Below are positions 16,265 to 24,634 of a stretch of DNA of 64,000 bases, in pieces. The translations under genes were made by a program, and so were the position numbers. The DNA comes from Clostridiales bacterium (GTDB taxonomy: Bacteria; Bacillota; Clostridia; UBA1381), in the NCBI GenBank assembly GCA_029219585.1, contig JAQXTR010000062.1, forward strand, positions 1 through 64,000, given 5' to 3'. The notes under the pieces were generated by a model. It ran no database searches. It was not told the DNA's origin and worked only from the letters and a program-made list of their open reading frames with translations. The first letter of the stretch is position 1. Every line of letters starts with the position of its first letter.

Positions 16265-16355
16265 TGCAAGACGGAACATCATTAACCCGTTCCATAATAG
16301 TTCTTGTTTATCTTAAACAACCGTCACTTGCCAGAAGTGACGGTTGTTTGTTTGT
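16265..16355 (+). ncRNA. Candidate small RNA of about 90 nt
   Basis: It runs from the expected start of the orphan promoter to the end of a rho-independent terminator. The predicted RNA has a small hairpin GGAAC (16273-16277) / GTTCC (16289-16293), a single-stranded AU-rich middle (about 16294-16314) and a 15-bp terminator stem. A frame starting at ATG 16264 runs through the terminator without a ribosome site, so I do not consider it coding. No known RNA family is recognised. It converges on the stalk-domain gene. Confidence 0.5.
16315..16352 (+). terminator. Strong terminator ending the candidate small RNA
   Basis: Perfect 15-bp stem AAACAACCGTCACTT / AAGTGACGGTTGTTT with a 5-nt loop, followed by GTTTGTTTG. 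It could also end the opposing stalk-domain transcript. Confidence 0.85.
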
Positions 16356-16429
16356 AGACAAAAACAGTCATACCAACCATCGGGTTTTTGCCTGTGTCTA
16401 TCGAGTCATATTATTTCATATTTCAGTTT

Positions 16430-17140
16430 TTATTCAAATTTACCATCGGATATACCATAGTACAAATCATACGTATTTAATGGTTCTTCACTGACTAATT
16501 CTATCTTCATCTGCAATGCACCATTCAAAGGAATTGTGACTTTTTGTGCCAAGTCATCATATTTTAAATCTTTTGTATATGCGATAATTCCATCAAGATA
16601 AACATTCAGCTTGGCATCTGCACGTGTTGTATCATCAATATGACCTACAGTGAAAGAAACTGAATTAAATCTACCATTAAGATTGTACAGTGCCTCTGCA
16701 GTTCCTGCAGGGTTCCACAAATACATTGTATATCCATTAGTATATTTTTTTCCTGACATCGTGAAATACGCATTGTTTGTCAGTCTGTATTCCTTACATT
16801 CCTTATACTGATAAGGTCCGCATACATCAAGCCAGTTCTCGGTATCTCCCGGCTTTGCACCAAGATACACAACTTTTTCAACACCATCCCAATCTACTGA
16901 TTTACCCACAGCCTGACCTACTGCACGAACGGGAAGGTATGTAGTTCCATTGTAAATAAATGGCTCGACTTTCTCGCCGTCTCCGTCTCTGGGGTCAAGT
17001 TCTTCTCCATCAATAAAGATTTTTATGTTATCATAAAACACATCAATCGTTTCTGATCTGGATGCCGCATAGGATATACCGCCCGTTAGCAATACACCCA
17101 TCAACAAACCTATTGCTATACCTTTTAATTTTTCTTTCAT
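16430..17140 (-). CDS. Secreted stalk-domain protein with NPCBM-like C-terminal half
   Basis: A 236-residue protein with a signal peptide or N-terminal anchor (about 1-26, ending GGISYAAS). Next is a copper-amine-oxidase-N-like stalk domain (about 33-95: IKIFIDGEELDP, PFIYNGTTYLPVRAVGQAVGKSVDWD). The C-terminal half (about 115-230, YTNGYTMYLW, SVSFTVGHIDD, LNVYLDGIIAYTKDL) resembles the NPCBM carbohydrate-binding fold. It is probably extracellular and binds wall or dietary glycans. Single gene; no clear promoter was found upstream, though an inverted repeat lies at 17224-17277. Confidence 0.8.
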   Translation of the reverse strand: MKEKLKGIAIGLLMGVLLTGGISYAASRSETIDVFYDNIKIFIDGEELDPRDGDGEKVEPFIYNGTTYLPVRAVGQAVGKSVDWDGVEKVVYLGAKPGDTENWLDVCGPYQYKECKEYRLTNNAYFTMSGKKYTNGYTMYLWNPAGTAEALYNLNGRFNSVSFTVGHIDDTTRADAKLNVYLDGIIAYTKDLKYDDLAQKVTIPLNGALQMKIELVSEEPLNTYDLYYGISDGKFE

Positions 17141-17223
17141 AATTGTTCTCCATTCTGCCGCTAAAGTGTCAGCACAAATCAGAATAAAAGTGCGCGGGCA
17201 GGCGGCTATTTTTTATTTTATAA

Positions 17224-17277
17224 GTCATTTGTGAACGCACTTTTTAGGGTAGTGTTTTATGTTCATTCGCAAATGAC
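17224..17277. repeat. Inverted repeat upstream of the stalk-domain gene
   Basis: GTCATTTG (17224-17231) and CAAATGAC (17270-17277), with partial extension of the arms, about 85 nt upstream of the start at 17140. It could be an operator or RNA hairpin. The rest of the 254-nt gap (17141-17394) holds one terminator. Confidence 0.4.
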
Positions 17278-17293
17278 AACTCCCCATTTAAAC

Positions 17294-17335
17294 ATAGTCC
17301 CATCACTAATGTTTTCGCAAAAATGATGGGACTAT
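17294..17335 (-). terminator. Terminator after the GGGtGRT gene
   Basis: Perfect 12-bp stem ATAGTCCCATCA / TGATGGGACTAT with an 18-nt loop, about 60 nt after the stop of the minus-strand gene. The following T-run is weak. Confidence 0.65.
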
Positions 17336-17394
17336 AATTGTTCAGTTTTATCTCACTCAAAACGAGCAAGTACTATGTTAAAAAATCTGAAAAA

Positions 17395-18396
17395 TTACTT
17401 TTTCATTGCTTCCTCAACTGCAACGGCAACTGCAACAGTCATACCAACCATTGGGTTATTACCTGCGCCGATAAGTCCCATCATCTCAACGTGAGCCGGA
17501 ACTGATGATGAACCTGCAAACTGAGCGTCAGAGTGCATACGGCCCATTGTATCTGTCATACCGTATGAAGCCGGACCTGCTGCCATGTTATCCGGATGAA
17601 GTGTTCTTCCTGTACCGCCGCCTGATGCAACTGAGAAGTACTTCTTACCCTGCTCGATACATTCCTTCTTGTATGTACCTGCAACAGGATGCTGGAAACG
17701 TGTCGGGTTAGTTGAGTTACCTGTGATTGAAACGTCAACACCCTCAAGATGCATGATTGCAACACCCTCACGAACATCATCTGCGCCATAGCAGTTAACC
17801 TTTGATCTCTCACCTGTTGAGTACGGAATTCTCTCAACAACCTCAACCTTACCTGTGTAATAGTCGAACTGTGTACGGCAGTATGTGAAGCCGTTAATTC
17901 TTGAAATGATCTTTGCAGCATCCTTTCCAAGACCGTTAAGGATAACTCTGAGCGGTTCCTTACGCGCCTTGTTAGCTGATCTTGCAAGACCGATAGCACC
18001 CTCTGCAGCAGCGAATGACTCGTGTCCTGCCAAGAATGCGAAGCACTTTGTCTCCTCACGGAGAAGCATAGCACCAAGGTTACCGTGACCGAGACCAACC
18101 TTACGATCATCGGCAACTGAACCCGGAATACAGAATGACTGCAGACCTACACCGATTTTCTCAGCAGCCTCTGCAGCTGTTGTTACACCGTCAGCAATAG
18201 CGATTGCCGCACCTACAATGTATGCCCAACAAGCGTTCTCAAAGCAGATCGGCTGAATTCCTTTTACAATATTATATACATCAAGCCCCTTGCTCTTGCA
18301 AAGCGCCTCAGCAGCCTCAAGCGACTCAATGCCGTGCTTAGAAAGCTCCGCATTAATCTGGTCTATTCTTCTTTCATAACTTTCGAACAATGCCAT
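17395..18396 (-). CDS. GGGtGRT-family protein of unknown function
   Basis: A 333-residue protein with the eponymous motif SGGGTGRTLHPDN (about residues 262-274) and further conserved stretches rich in Gly and His (GLGHGNLGAMLLREETKCFAFLAGHESFAAAEGA, about 102-136). The family is conserved in anaerobic bacteria and methanogens, usually beside a NifU-like scaffold gene, exactly as here (18 nt gap). No signal peptide, membrane segment or known catalytic motif is visible. The C-terminal third is rich in small residues. A role with iron-sulfur proteins is guessed only from the neighbour. Confidence 0.8.
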   Translation of the reverse strand: MALFESYERRIDQINAELSKHGIESLEAAEALCKSKGLDVYNIVKGIQPICFENACWAYIVGAAIAIADGVTTAAEAAEKIGVGLQSFCIPGSVADDRKVGLGHGNLGAMLLREETKCFAFLAGHESFAAAEGAIGLARSANKARKEPLRVILNGLGKDAAKIISRINGFTYCRTQFDYYTGKVEVVERIPYSTGERSKVNCYGADDVREGVAIMHLEGVDVSITGNSTNPTRFQHPVAGTYKKECIEQGKKYFSVASGGGTGRTLHPDNMAAGPASYGMTDTMGRMHSDAQFAGSSSVPAHVEMMGLIGAGNNPMVGMTVAVAVAVEEAMKK

Positions 18397-18414
18397 TTTC
18401 GTTACCTCCTCTGA

Positions 18415-19107
18415 TTATTCATGTCTCGGGTCGAGAAGCTTAACAGCGTCATCAACTCTACCATACTGACCTGAAGCCTTCTCAAGAGCCTCGTTAGCAT
18501 CCATACCCTTAGCGATGTTCTCCATCATCTTGCCGAGGTGGACGAACTTGTAGCCGATAATTGTGTCATTCTCATCAACTGCAATCTTTGTGATATAACC
18601 CTCAGCAAGTTCAAGATAACGTGGACCTTTTTCAAGAGTTGCGTACGTTGTACCAACCTGTGAACGGAGACCCTTGCCGAGATCCTCAAGACCTGCACCG
18701 ATCGGGAGACCGTCCTCTGAGAATGCTGTCTGAGTACGTCCGTAAACGATCTGGAGGAACAACTCTCTCATTGCTGTGTTGATAGCATCACATACGAGGT
18801 CAGTATTGAGTGCCTCAAGAATTGTTTTTCCTACAAGGATTTCAGCTGCCATAGCTGCTGAATGAGTCATGCCTGAGCAGCCTACAGTTTCAACGAGAGC
18901 CTCCTGAATAACGCCCTCCTTGACATTAAGTGTAAGCTTACATGTACCCTGCTGCGGCGCACACCAGCCGATGCCGTGCGTCAAGCCTGAAATGTCCTTA
19001 ACTTCCTTAGCCTGAGTCCACTTTCCTTCCTGAGGAATCGGAGCCGGACCGTGATATGTACCCTTAGCTAAAGGACACATGTTTTCAACTTCTGCTGAAT
19101 ACTTCAT
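18415..19107 (-). CDS. NifU-like iron-sulfur cluster scaffold protein
   Basis: A 230-residue protein whose central part follows the NifU/IscU N-terminal fold (GIGWCAPQQGTCKLTLNVKEGVIQEALVETVGCSGMTHSAAMAAEILVGKTILEAL, about 46-101). Cysteines are at the WCAP, GTC and GCSG positions, plus an N-terminal ENMCPLAKG. The extra C-terminal region (about 140-230) is peculiar to the versions paired with GGGtGRT proteins. It heads the two-gene unit with its own promoter. It may build or hold clusters for a specific partner rather than act in general Isc/Suf assembly. Confidence 0.8.
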   Translation of the reverse strand: MKYSAEVENMCPLAKGTYHGPAPIPQEGKWTQAKEVKDISGLTHGIGWCAPQQGTCKLTLNVKEGVIQEALVETVGCSGMTHSAAMAAEILVGKTILEALNTDLVCDAINTAMRELFLQIVYGRTQTAFSEDGLPIGAGLEDLGKGLRSQVGTTYATLEKGPRYLELAEGYITKIAVDENDTIIGYKFVHLGKMMENIAKGMDANEALEKASGQYGRVDDAVKLLDPRHE

Positions 19108-19222
19108 AGTTATTTTTCTCCTTTCAACGATTACACAGACGGGAAAAGCCTGTATAACATTTGCTTGATGAATTTCTTCGGTGATACTGATTCAAGGCAC
19201 CGTAAATTCATTCTTATTTCTT

Positions 19223-19251
19223 ATTATACCACAAATTTTTTAGTTGTTCAA
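19223..19251 (-). promoter_or_regulatory. Sigma-A promoter of the NifU-like/GGGtGRT pair
   Basis: Minus strand TTGAAC (19246-19251), 17-bp spacer, TATAAT (19223-19228). The leader of about 110 nt has a small ACAG...CTGT hairpin but no recognised riboswitch. Confidence 0.75.
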
Positions 19252-19330
19252 TATTAAATTTGTGATTTTCTTAACATTAATGTATACAAAATTTACGCTT
19301 TGTCTTTCTTATATATCAATACATTGACTA

Positions 19331-20725
19331 TCAGCCCATCAATTCCGCATCAATTGCCGCCGCAGCCTTCTTTCCGGCGCCCATAGCAAGAATGACCGTA
19401 GCCGCGCCCGTTACAACGTCGCCGCCGGCATAAACCTTAGCCTTTGTTGTAAGTCCGTCCTCATCAGCAATAATACAGCCCTTCCTGTTTGTCTCAAGAC
19501 CTTCGGTCGTCTGACGGATAAGAGGATTAGGTGTCTGACCGATAGCCACAACAATCGTATCCATTTCAAGAACCTCTTGACTGCCCTCAACCGGAACAGG
19601 TCTTCTTCTGCCGCTTTCATCAGGCTCGCCAAGCTCCATATGGATTACCTCCATACCTGTTACCCAACCGTCCTCATTTCCGAGAATCTTTGTTGGGTTC
19701 TGGAGAAGCTTGAATATAACGCCTTCCTGCTCCGCATGCTCTACCTCTTCCTTACGCGCCGGAAGTTCATCCTTGCCGCGTCGATAAACAATATATACAT
19801 TTTCCGCTCCAAGTCTCTTTGCGCTTCTTGCAGCGTCCATAGCAACATTTCCGCCGCCCAGTACAGCAACATTTTTACCTACAAATACCGGTGTATCATA
19901 CTCCGGGAAATTGTAGCCCTTCATAAGATTAATTCTTGTGAGGAACTCGTTAGCGGAGTAAACACCGTTGAGGCTCTCGCCTTCAATACCCATAAATCTA
20001 GGCAGTCCCGCACCGGATCCTATGTAAACCGCATCATAGCCCATTTCATTGAAAAGCTCGTCAACCGTCAGTGTTCTGCCTATGATTACATCCGTTTCTA
20101 TATCAACACCCATCTTCTTAAGGTTTGAAATTTCCTTCTGAACAATATCCTTCGGTAATCTGAACTCCGGAATACCATACATAAGAACACCGCCGGCTGT
20201 GTGGAATGCCTCATAAACAGTTACAGCGTAGCCTCTCTTTGCCAGATCACCCGCAACGGTCAGTCCCGACGGACCCGAACCTACTACTGCAATCTTCTTG
20301 CCGTTCGGCTCCGGAATGTCAAATGTATCCTCAACATGAGCCATATGATAATCGGCTGCGAATCTTTCAAGACGGCCTATACCTACCGGCTCACCCTTTA
20401 TACCGCGGACGCACTTGGACTCACACTGCTTCTCCTGCGGGCATACTCTGCCGCACACTGCCGGCAGTGCATTTGTTTCCTTGATTTTTTGATAAGCGCC
20501 CTCGAAATCGCCTTCCTTCATTTTAGCAATGAATTCAGGGATCTTAACCGATACCGGACAACCTTCCATACATGGCTTGTTCTTACAGTTAAGACATCTC
20601 TGCGCCTCGTCAATTGCCATTTCGGCGGTATATCCTGTTGTAACCTCTAAAAAGTTTTTGTTTCTTACGTCCGGTGCCTGCTCAGGCATCGGATTCTTGT
20701 CTAATCTCATATTCGGCTTTGCCAT
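19331..20725 (-). CDS. nfnB: NfnB-type NADP-dependent oxidoreductase (GltD-like)
   Basis: A 464-residue flavoprotein. It has N-terminal iron-sulfur cysteines (CLNCKNKPCMEGCPVSVKIPEF, then CGRVCPQEKQCESKCV), the FAD motif VVGSGPSGLTVAGDLAKRG, and the NADP motif VLGGGNVAMDAARSAKRLG. It is often annotated as glutamate synthase small subunit, but no large subunit is present and it follows nfnA directly (21 nt). That arrangement fits NfnAB, the bifurcating NADH-dependent ferredoxin:NADP+ oxidoreductase of anaerobes. A SudA-like sulfide dehydrogenase is the alternative. Confidence 0.9.
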   Translation of the reverse strand: MAKPNMRLDKNPMPEQAPDVRNKNFLEVTTGYTAEMAIDEAQRCLNCKNKPCMEGCPVSVKIPEFIAKMKEGDFEGAYQKIKETNALPAVCGRVCPQEKQCESKCVRGIKGEPVGIGRLERFAADYHMAHVEDTFDIPEPNGKKIAVVGSGPSGLTVAGDLAKRGYAVTVYEAFHTAGGVLMYGIPEFRLPKDIVQKEISNLKKMGVDIETDVIIGRTLTVDELFNEMGYDAVYIGSGAGLPRFMGIEGESLNGVYSANEFLTRINLMKGYNFPEYDTPVFVGKNVAVLGGGNVAMDAARSAKRLGAENVYIVYRRGKDELPARKEEVEHAEQEGVIFKLLQNPTKILGNEDGWVTGMEVIHMELGEPDESGRRRPVPVEGSQEVLEMDTIVVAIGQTPNPLIRQTTEGLETNRKGCIIADEDGLTTKAKVYAGGDVVTGAATVILAMGAGKKAAAAIDAELMG

Positions 20726-20746
20726 TTGATGTGTTCCTCCTTACGA

Positions 20747-21598
20747 TTATTCGGGTCTGTTCGTTCTGCCTATACGACAATGACCCTCCGCACATGAGCG
20801 CGCCTCATAATCCTTAAACATTCTGCCGCGCTTCATCGCACTGTCCCAATCTATCTTATGACCGTCAAAGTCCGGGCCGTCAACGCACGCAAACTTTGTT
20901 TCACCGCCTACGATTATACGGCATCCGCCGCACATACCTGTACCGTCAATCATAACCGGATTCATGCTTACCATTGTCGGAATATCATACTTCTCCGTAA
21001 GCTTGCATACAAATTTCATCATTACAAGCGGTCCGATTGCGATAACCTCGTCAAACTTCGCACCCGCCTGTATTTCCTTCTCAAGCATATCGGTAACAAA
21101 GCCCTGAGTGCCGTTTGAACCGTCATCCGTTGCGACGATAAGCTTATCTGCTATTTCCTTAAGCTCATCCTCAAGTATTACAAGATCCTTGTTTCTGAAG
21201 CCTGTGATTACAGTCACATCAGCACCGAGCTCATGGAGCTTCTTCGCCTGCGGATATGCAATAGCCGTTCCCAGACCGCCGCCTATTACAGCATACTTCT
21301 TTGAACCGTCAAGCGGAGTAGGCTGTCCAAGCGGTCCTGCGAAATCCAACAGTTCTTCTCCCGCCTCCATTGCGCCGAGATCCTTTGTTGTCTTTCCTAC
21401 TATCTGGACAATAATTGTTACCGTTCCTTTGTCTCTGTCATATCCGGCAATAGTAAACGGCACACGCTCACCGAACTCATCAATCCTAAGAATAATGAAC
21501 TGTCCCGGTTCAGCCTTGCGCGCAACAAGCGGTGCCTCAACCTCCATGAGGAATACCGTCGGGTTGAGCATTTCTTTTTTTAAAATTTTGTAAGCCAT
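20747..21598 (-). CDS. nfnA: NfnA-type FAD/NAD-binding, [2Fe-2S] subunit
   Basis: A 283-residue protein of the dihydroorotate-dehydrogenase-electron-transfer type. It has the FAD-binding barrel (GERVPFTIAGYD), the NAD-binding GGGLGTAIAYPQAKKL, and the [2Fe-2S] cysteines in GTGMCGGCRIIVGGETKFACVDGPDFDG. It partners NfnB in coupling NADH and reduced ferredoxin to NADP+ reduction. GAGGTGA lies before the ATG at 21598, and a promoter at 21660-21688 drives the pair. Confidence 0.9.
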   Translation of the reverse strand: MAYKILKKEMLNPTVFLMEVEAPLVARKAEPGQFIILRIDEFGERVPFTIAGYDRDKGTVTIIVQIVGKTTKDLGAMEAGEELLDFAGPLGQPTPLDGSKKYAVIGGGLGTAIAYPQAKKLHELGADVTVITGFRNKDLVILEDELKEIADKLIVATDDGSNGTQGFVTDMLEKEIQAGAKFDEVIAIGPLVMMKFVCKLTEKYDIPTMVSMNPVMIDGTGMCGGCRIIVGGETKFACVDGPDFDGHKIDWDSAMKRGRMFKDYEARSCAEGHCRIGRTNRPE

Positions 21599-21659
21599 AA
21601 TTTCACCTCATTATATATTTGCCCATCTTAATTGGGCCTTTATTCTAAAGCCTGTTATT

Positions 21660-21688
21660 ATTTTATCATACTTTAATCAATTATGCAA
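21660..21688 (-). promoter_or_regulatory. Promoter of nfnAB
   Basis: Minus strand TTGCAT (21683-21688), 17-bp spacer, TAAAAT (21660-21665). A small GCCCA/TGGGC hairpin lies in the leader (about 21631-21647). Confidence 0.65.
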
Positions 21689-21869
21689 TAGATATTTGTT
21701 TTTTATTTTATAAACTTTTTATTAGTAAACTTTTTATTGAATATTATCGGCATGATTTTGGAAAAATACAACAAAACACGCCGTCATCCGTCAGTTTATA
21801 CGGCGCTATGTGTTCTTTCTACCTCAACTCCGGTAAGAATAACTTATTTAAAATTAATGAAATTTTGGC

Positions 21870-21898
21870 TTGAAATCCCATGCTCTTTGTAGTATAAT
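21870..21898 (+). promoter_or_regulatory. Promoter of the alcohol dehydrogenase gene
   Basis: TTGAAA (21870-21875), 17-bp spacer, TATAAT (21893-21898), 44 nt before the start. The rest of the 343-nt divergent gap (21599-21941) is AT-rich and shows no other feature. Confidence 0.8.
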
Positions 21899-21941
21899 AA
21901 ATACATAATATCAGAGAGATTACATACGAGGAGAAATTTAT

Positions 21942-23084
21942 ATGAAAAGCTTCGAAATTCGTACTAAAATATATTTTGGTGACGGTGCTTTGGACAGACT
22001 TATTGAACTGCCGTATAAAAAGATTATGGTTATTACAGATCCGTTTATAGAAAAAAGCGGTCTGCTTACACTTGTCACCGACCGCCTTTCACAGGCATTC
22101 ATTGATTTCAGGGTATTTTCGGACGTTGTACCCGATCCGCCGCTCGAAAAAATTGAGCGGGGTGTAAAGGTATTGCTTGAATATGCTCCCGACTGTATCG
22201 TTGCTATCGGCGGCGGCAGCGCTATTGACTCGGCAAAGTCAATCCGTGAATTTTCAACACGTGCAGCCGGAACAGAAATTGCTCTTATAGCTATTCCAAC
22301 AACCTCAGGCACCGGCTCGGAGGTTACAAGCTTTGCCGTTGTTTCGGATACTCAGAACAACATCAAATATCCCCTTGTCAGTAATTCTATGCTCCCCACG
22401 GAGGCAATTCTTGACGCCGACCTTGTAAAAAGCGTTCCGGCATCGGTTACAGCGGACACCGGTATGGATGTACTGACGCATGCCATTGAGGCTTATGTAA
22501 GTATAAATAACAATGAATTTTCTGCGGCGCTTGCAGAAAAAGCCATTGAAATATGCGGCACCTTCCTTCTCCGCTCCTACCTTGATAATAATGATACACA
22601 CGCAAGAAAGAAGATGCACGTTGCCTCATGCCTTGCAGGCCTTGCCTTCAACAGCGCATCGCTCGGTCTGAATCACGGTATAGCGCACGCTTTAGGCGGA
22701 CGCTTTCACATCCCCCACGGCAGAGCCAATGCGATTGTTCTTCCCTACGTGATTGAGTTCAACTCCGGAATAAACAAGCACTCCAAGAGCAAAAAGGAAT
22801 ATCCGAAGTGTGTTGAGAAATATTGCAATGTCGCAAAGCTTCTCGGAGTTAATAACTTCAATGAAATTACAACAATCCGCGCTCTTGTGGGCTGGATTCA
22901 GTTTATGAATAAGGAAATGAATATTCCGCTTTCGGTTTCACAGTGCGGAATCGAAAAAAGCGAGTACATGAATGCCGTTGAGTCAATGGCGGAAAAGGCT
23001 ATCGCAGACGCATGCACTGCCACAAATCCTCGTGTGCCGTCAAAAGCGGAGGTTATGCTGCTTCTTGAGCATATGTATGATTAA
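21942..23084 (+). CDS. Iron-containing alcohol dehydrogenase, PduQ-like
   Basis: A 380-residue group III alcohol dehydrogenase: NAD-binding GGGSAIDSAKSI (about 90-101), IPTTSGTGSEVTSFAV, and metal-binding GMDVLTHAIEAYV with GLNHGIAHALGGRFHIPHGRANA. It resembles PduQ/EutG-type 1-propanol or ethanol dehydrogenases that reoxidise NADH. No microcompartment genes lie nearby, so it is probably a free fermentative enzyme. GAGGAG sits 8 nt before the ATG. Monocistronic. Confidence 0.9.
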   Translation: MKSFEIRTKIYFGDGALDRLIELPYKKIMVITDPFIEKSGLLTLVTDRLSQAFIDFRVFSDVVPDPPLEKIERGVKVLLEYAPDCIVAIGGGSAIDSAKSIREFSTRAAGTEIALIAIPTTSGTGSEVTSFAVVSDTQNNIKYPLVSNSMLPTEAILDADLVKSVPASVTADTGMDVLTHAIEAYVSINNNEFSAALAEKAIEICGTFLLRSYLDNNDTHARKKMHVASCLAGLAFNSASLGLNHGIAHALGGRFHIPHGRANAIVLPYVIEFNSGINKHSKSKKEYPKCVEKYCNVAKLLGVNNFNEITTIRALVGWIQFMNKEMNIPLSVSQCGIEKSEYMNAVESMAEKAIADACTATNPRVPSKAEVMLLLEHMYD

Positions 23085-23086
23085 TT

Positions 23087-23110
23087 AAACAGGGCGGCAG
23101 CGCCCTGTTT
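23087..23110. terminator. Hairpin between the convergent dehydrogenase and azlD genes
   Basis: Perfect 10-bp stem AAACAGGGCG / CGCCCTGTTT with a 4-nt loop; the flanking T/A runs are short. Probably bidirectional. Confidence 0.75.
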
Positions 23111-23131
23111 GTCGGAAATTGCTTTATTTAA

Positions 23132-23437
23132 TTATATAATCAGCAGCACCGCATATACTGCCGCGCTTGCCAAGGCGGCAACAGTACAAAGCCCTCCGCC
23201 GCAGAATGCCGCAATCAACGCCACGGCAGCACCGGCTATTCCGGCAGCAGTATTTCCTACCGCATAAAACATTGCCGGAAAGGTCATTGTCCCCAGCACC
23301 GTATACGGTATGTAGGCAAGAAATGAACGCAGAAATCGGTTATGTATTTTTTTTCGTATTAAGGTCAAAGGAAGGACGCGTATAAGATACGTTACTGTAA
23401 ACATTATAAAAAGATATATGAGAAATCTGCTATTCAT
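23132..23437 (-). CDS. azlD: AzlD-family branched-chain amino-acid exporter subunit
   Basis: A 101-residue protein with about three membrane helices, typical of the small AzlD/AzlH partner: TYLIRVLPLTLIRKKI near the N-terminus and FLAYIPYTVLGTMTFPAMF. It overlaps azlC by 8 nt. It is the last gene of the long dnaG operon-like run. Confidence 0.9.
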   Translation of the reverse strand: MNSRFLIYLFIMFTVTYLIRVLPLTLIRKKIHNRFLRSFLAYIPYTVLGTMTFPAMFYAVGNTAAGIAGAAVALIAAFCGGGLCTVAALASAAVYAVLLII

Positions 23438-24137
23438 CCTGTTCTTCTCCTCCCTCCGGGAATATTAACGCACCCGCAGCGGATGCAATAACGGCGCAGA
23501 TTATAATCGCAAATCCGCTTGATATACTCTCAAACAGCTTTACATAATGCAGACAGCAGCTTATTGCCACAGCAAGCATTGTTACCGTTAGATATGCTCT
23601 GCTTTTTTTCATGGCCGGAACTATAATGGCTATAAACATTCCGTATATGGAAACTGACAGAGCAGAACACAGCTTATCCGGCAGCAAAGCGCCGAATACC
23701 GCTCCTGCCGCTGTTCCGAGTGACCACCCTATATACGGCAGTACAGCAAGCCCGAAAAAGTACACCGGACGAACTTTCTTAGAACGGCTTGCCGCTACCG
23801 CGAAAATCTCATCGGTCAGTGCATGACCAAGCAATAGGGCGTGAAGCCGCGTAAATGATTTATCCAGCTTCTGTGACAATGATATACCCATAAGCGCGTA
23901 ACGCAGATTAATTACAAACTGCGAAAGCGCCATTTCTATGTATGAACCTCCGGAGGTTATTATTCCTATTGACGCAAACTGCCCTGCTGAGGTCAGATTA
24001 GTCATAGAAATTATTATTGCCTCAACGGGAGAAAGTCCGGCAGCGACTGCGGCAATGCCGAACGAAAAGGATACCGCAAGATAGCCAACGGCTATCGGCA
24101 GTCCGTCTATAATTCCTGTTTTAAATATTGCTTTCAT
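23430..24137 (-). CDS. azlC: AzlC-family branched-chain amino-acid exporter subunit
   Basis: A 235-residue membrane protein: GLPIAVGYLAVSFSFGIAA at the N-terminus, NLTSAGQFASIG, and FVINLRYALMGISLS are AzlC/YgaZ signatures. With AzlD it exports branched-chain amino acids or their analogues. The start is 2 nt after the upstream acetyltransferase stop. Confidence 0.9.
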   Translation of the reverse strand: MKAIFKTGIIDGLPIAVGYLAVSFSFGIAAVAAGLSPVEAIIISMTNLTSAGQFASIGIITSGGSYIEMALSQFVINLRYALMGISLSQKLDKSFTRLHALLLGHALTDEIFAVAASRSKKVRPVYFFGLAVLPYIGWSLGTAAGAVFGALLPDKLCSALSVSIYGMFIAIIVPAMKKSRAYLTVTMLAVAISCCLHYVKLFESISSGFAIIICAVIASAAGALIFPEGGEEQDE

Positions 24138-24139
24138 AA

Positions 24140-24634
24140 TTATGATTCAAATATCTTCTCCATTACGTAATCATCCATAACAAAACCGCCGCCTATATCA
24201 GTCACAAGGCTGCGTGTCTTGTGAAATCCTCTATTTTCATATACTGTAATTGAACCGCTATTGTATTTATTTACCGTCAGATACCATTTCCCTGCATCAG
24301 GAAAATCTGCACGGAGTCTGTTTAACAGCTGTGTTGCAACTCCCTTCCTGCGCTTATCGGCTCTCACATAAATCTTGCTTATAAAGATTGTGCCGCAGCC
24401 CTCATCATGTATGCCGAGATAACCGCAGAGCTCGTCACCGTCGTATGCCATATAATATCTGTAACCGTCCTTATCCACAGCTTTTTTCAATGCCCGGTAT
24501 GACTGAAATTTTTCAACCATATAGTCTATCTGCTCCGGTGAAAGAATAGAAACAAAGAATTCGTGCCATATAATTTCAGCAAGCTCAGCTATACTCTTAA
24601 TATCCTCATCATTTTCCGCAATTCTCACCAACAT
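24140..24634 (-). CDS. GNAT-family N-acetyltransferase
   Basis: A 164-residue protein with the acetyl-CoA loop VRADKRRKGVATQLLNRL (about 91-108) and the C-terminal VNKYNSGSITVYENRGFHKTRS strand, typical of the GNAT fold. The substrate is unknown. It overlaps the end of the upstream flavodoxin-domain gene by 26 nt and lies 2 nt before azlC, so the three are translationally linked. Confidence 0.9.
   Translation of the reverse strand: MLVRIAENDEDIKSIAELAEIIWHEFFVSILSPEQIDYMVEKFQSYRALKKAVDKDGYRYYMAYDGDELCGYLGIHDEGCGTIFISKIYVRADKRRKGVATQLLNRLRADFPDAGKWYLTVNKYNSGSITVYENRGFHKTRSLVTDIGGGFVMDDYVMEKIFES

Noticed and set aside
16249-16494. An 81-codon frame over the candidate small RNA
   Set aside because: It lacks a ribosome site, reads through the perfect terminator stem, and overlaps the convergent stalk-domain gene.
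20201-20650. Long plus-strand frames opposite nfnB
   Set aside because: They are mirror frames of a clearly coding gene, rich in Cys and Tyr, with no ribosome site or family likeness.
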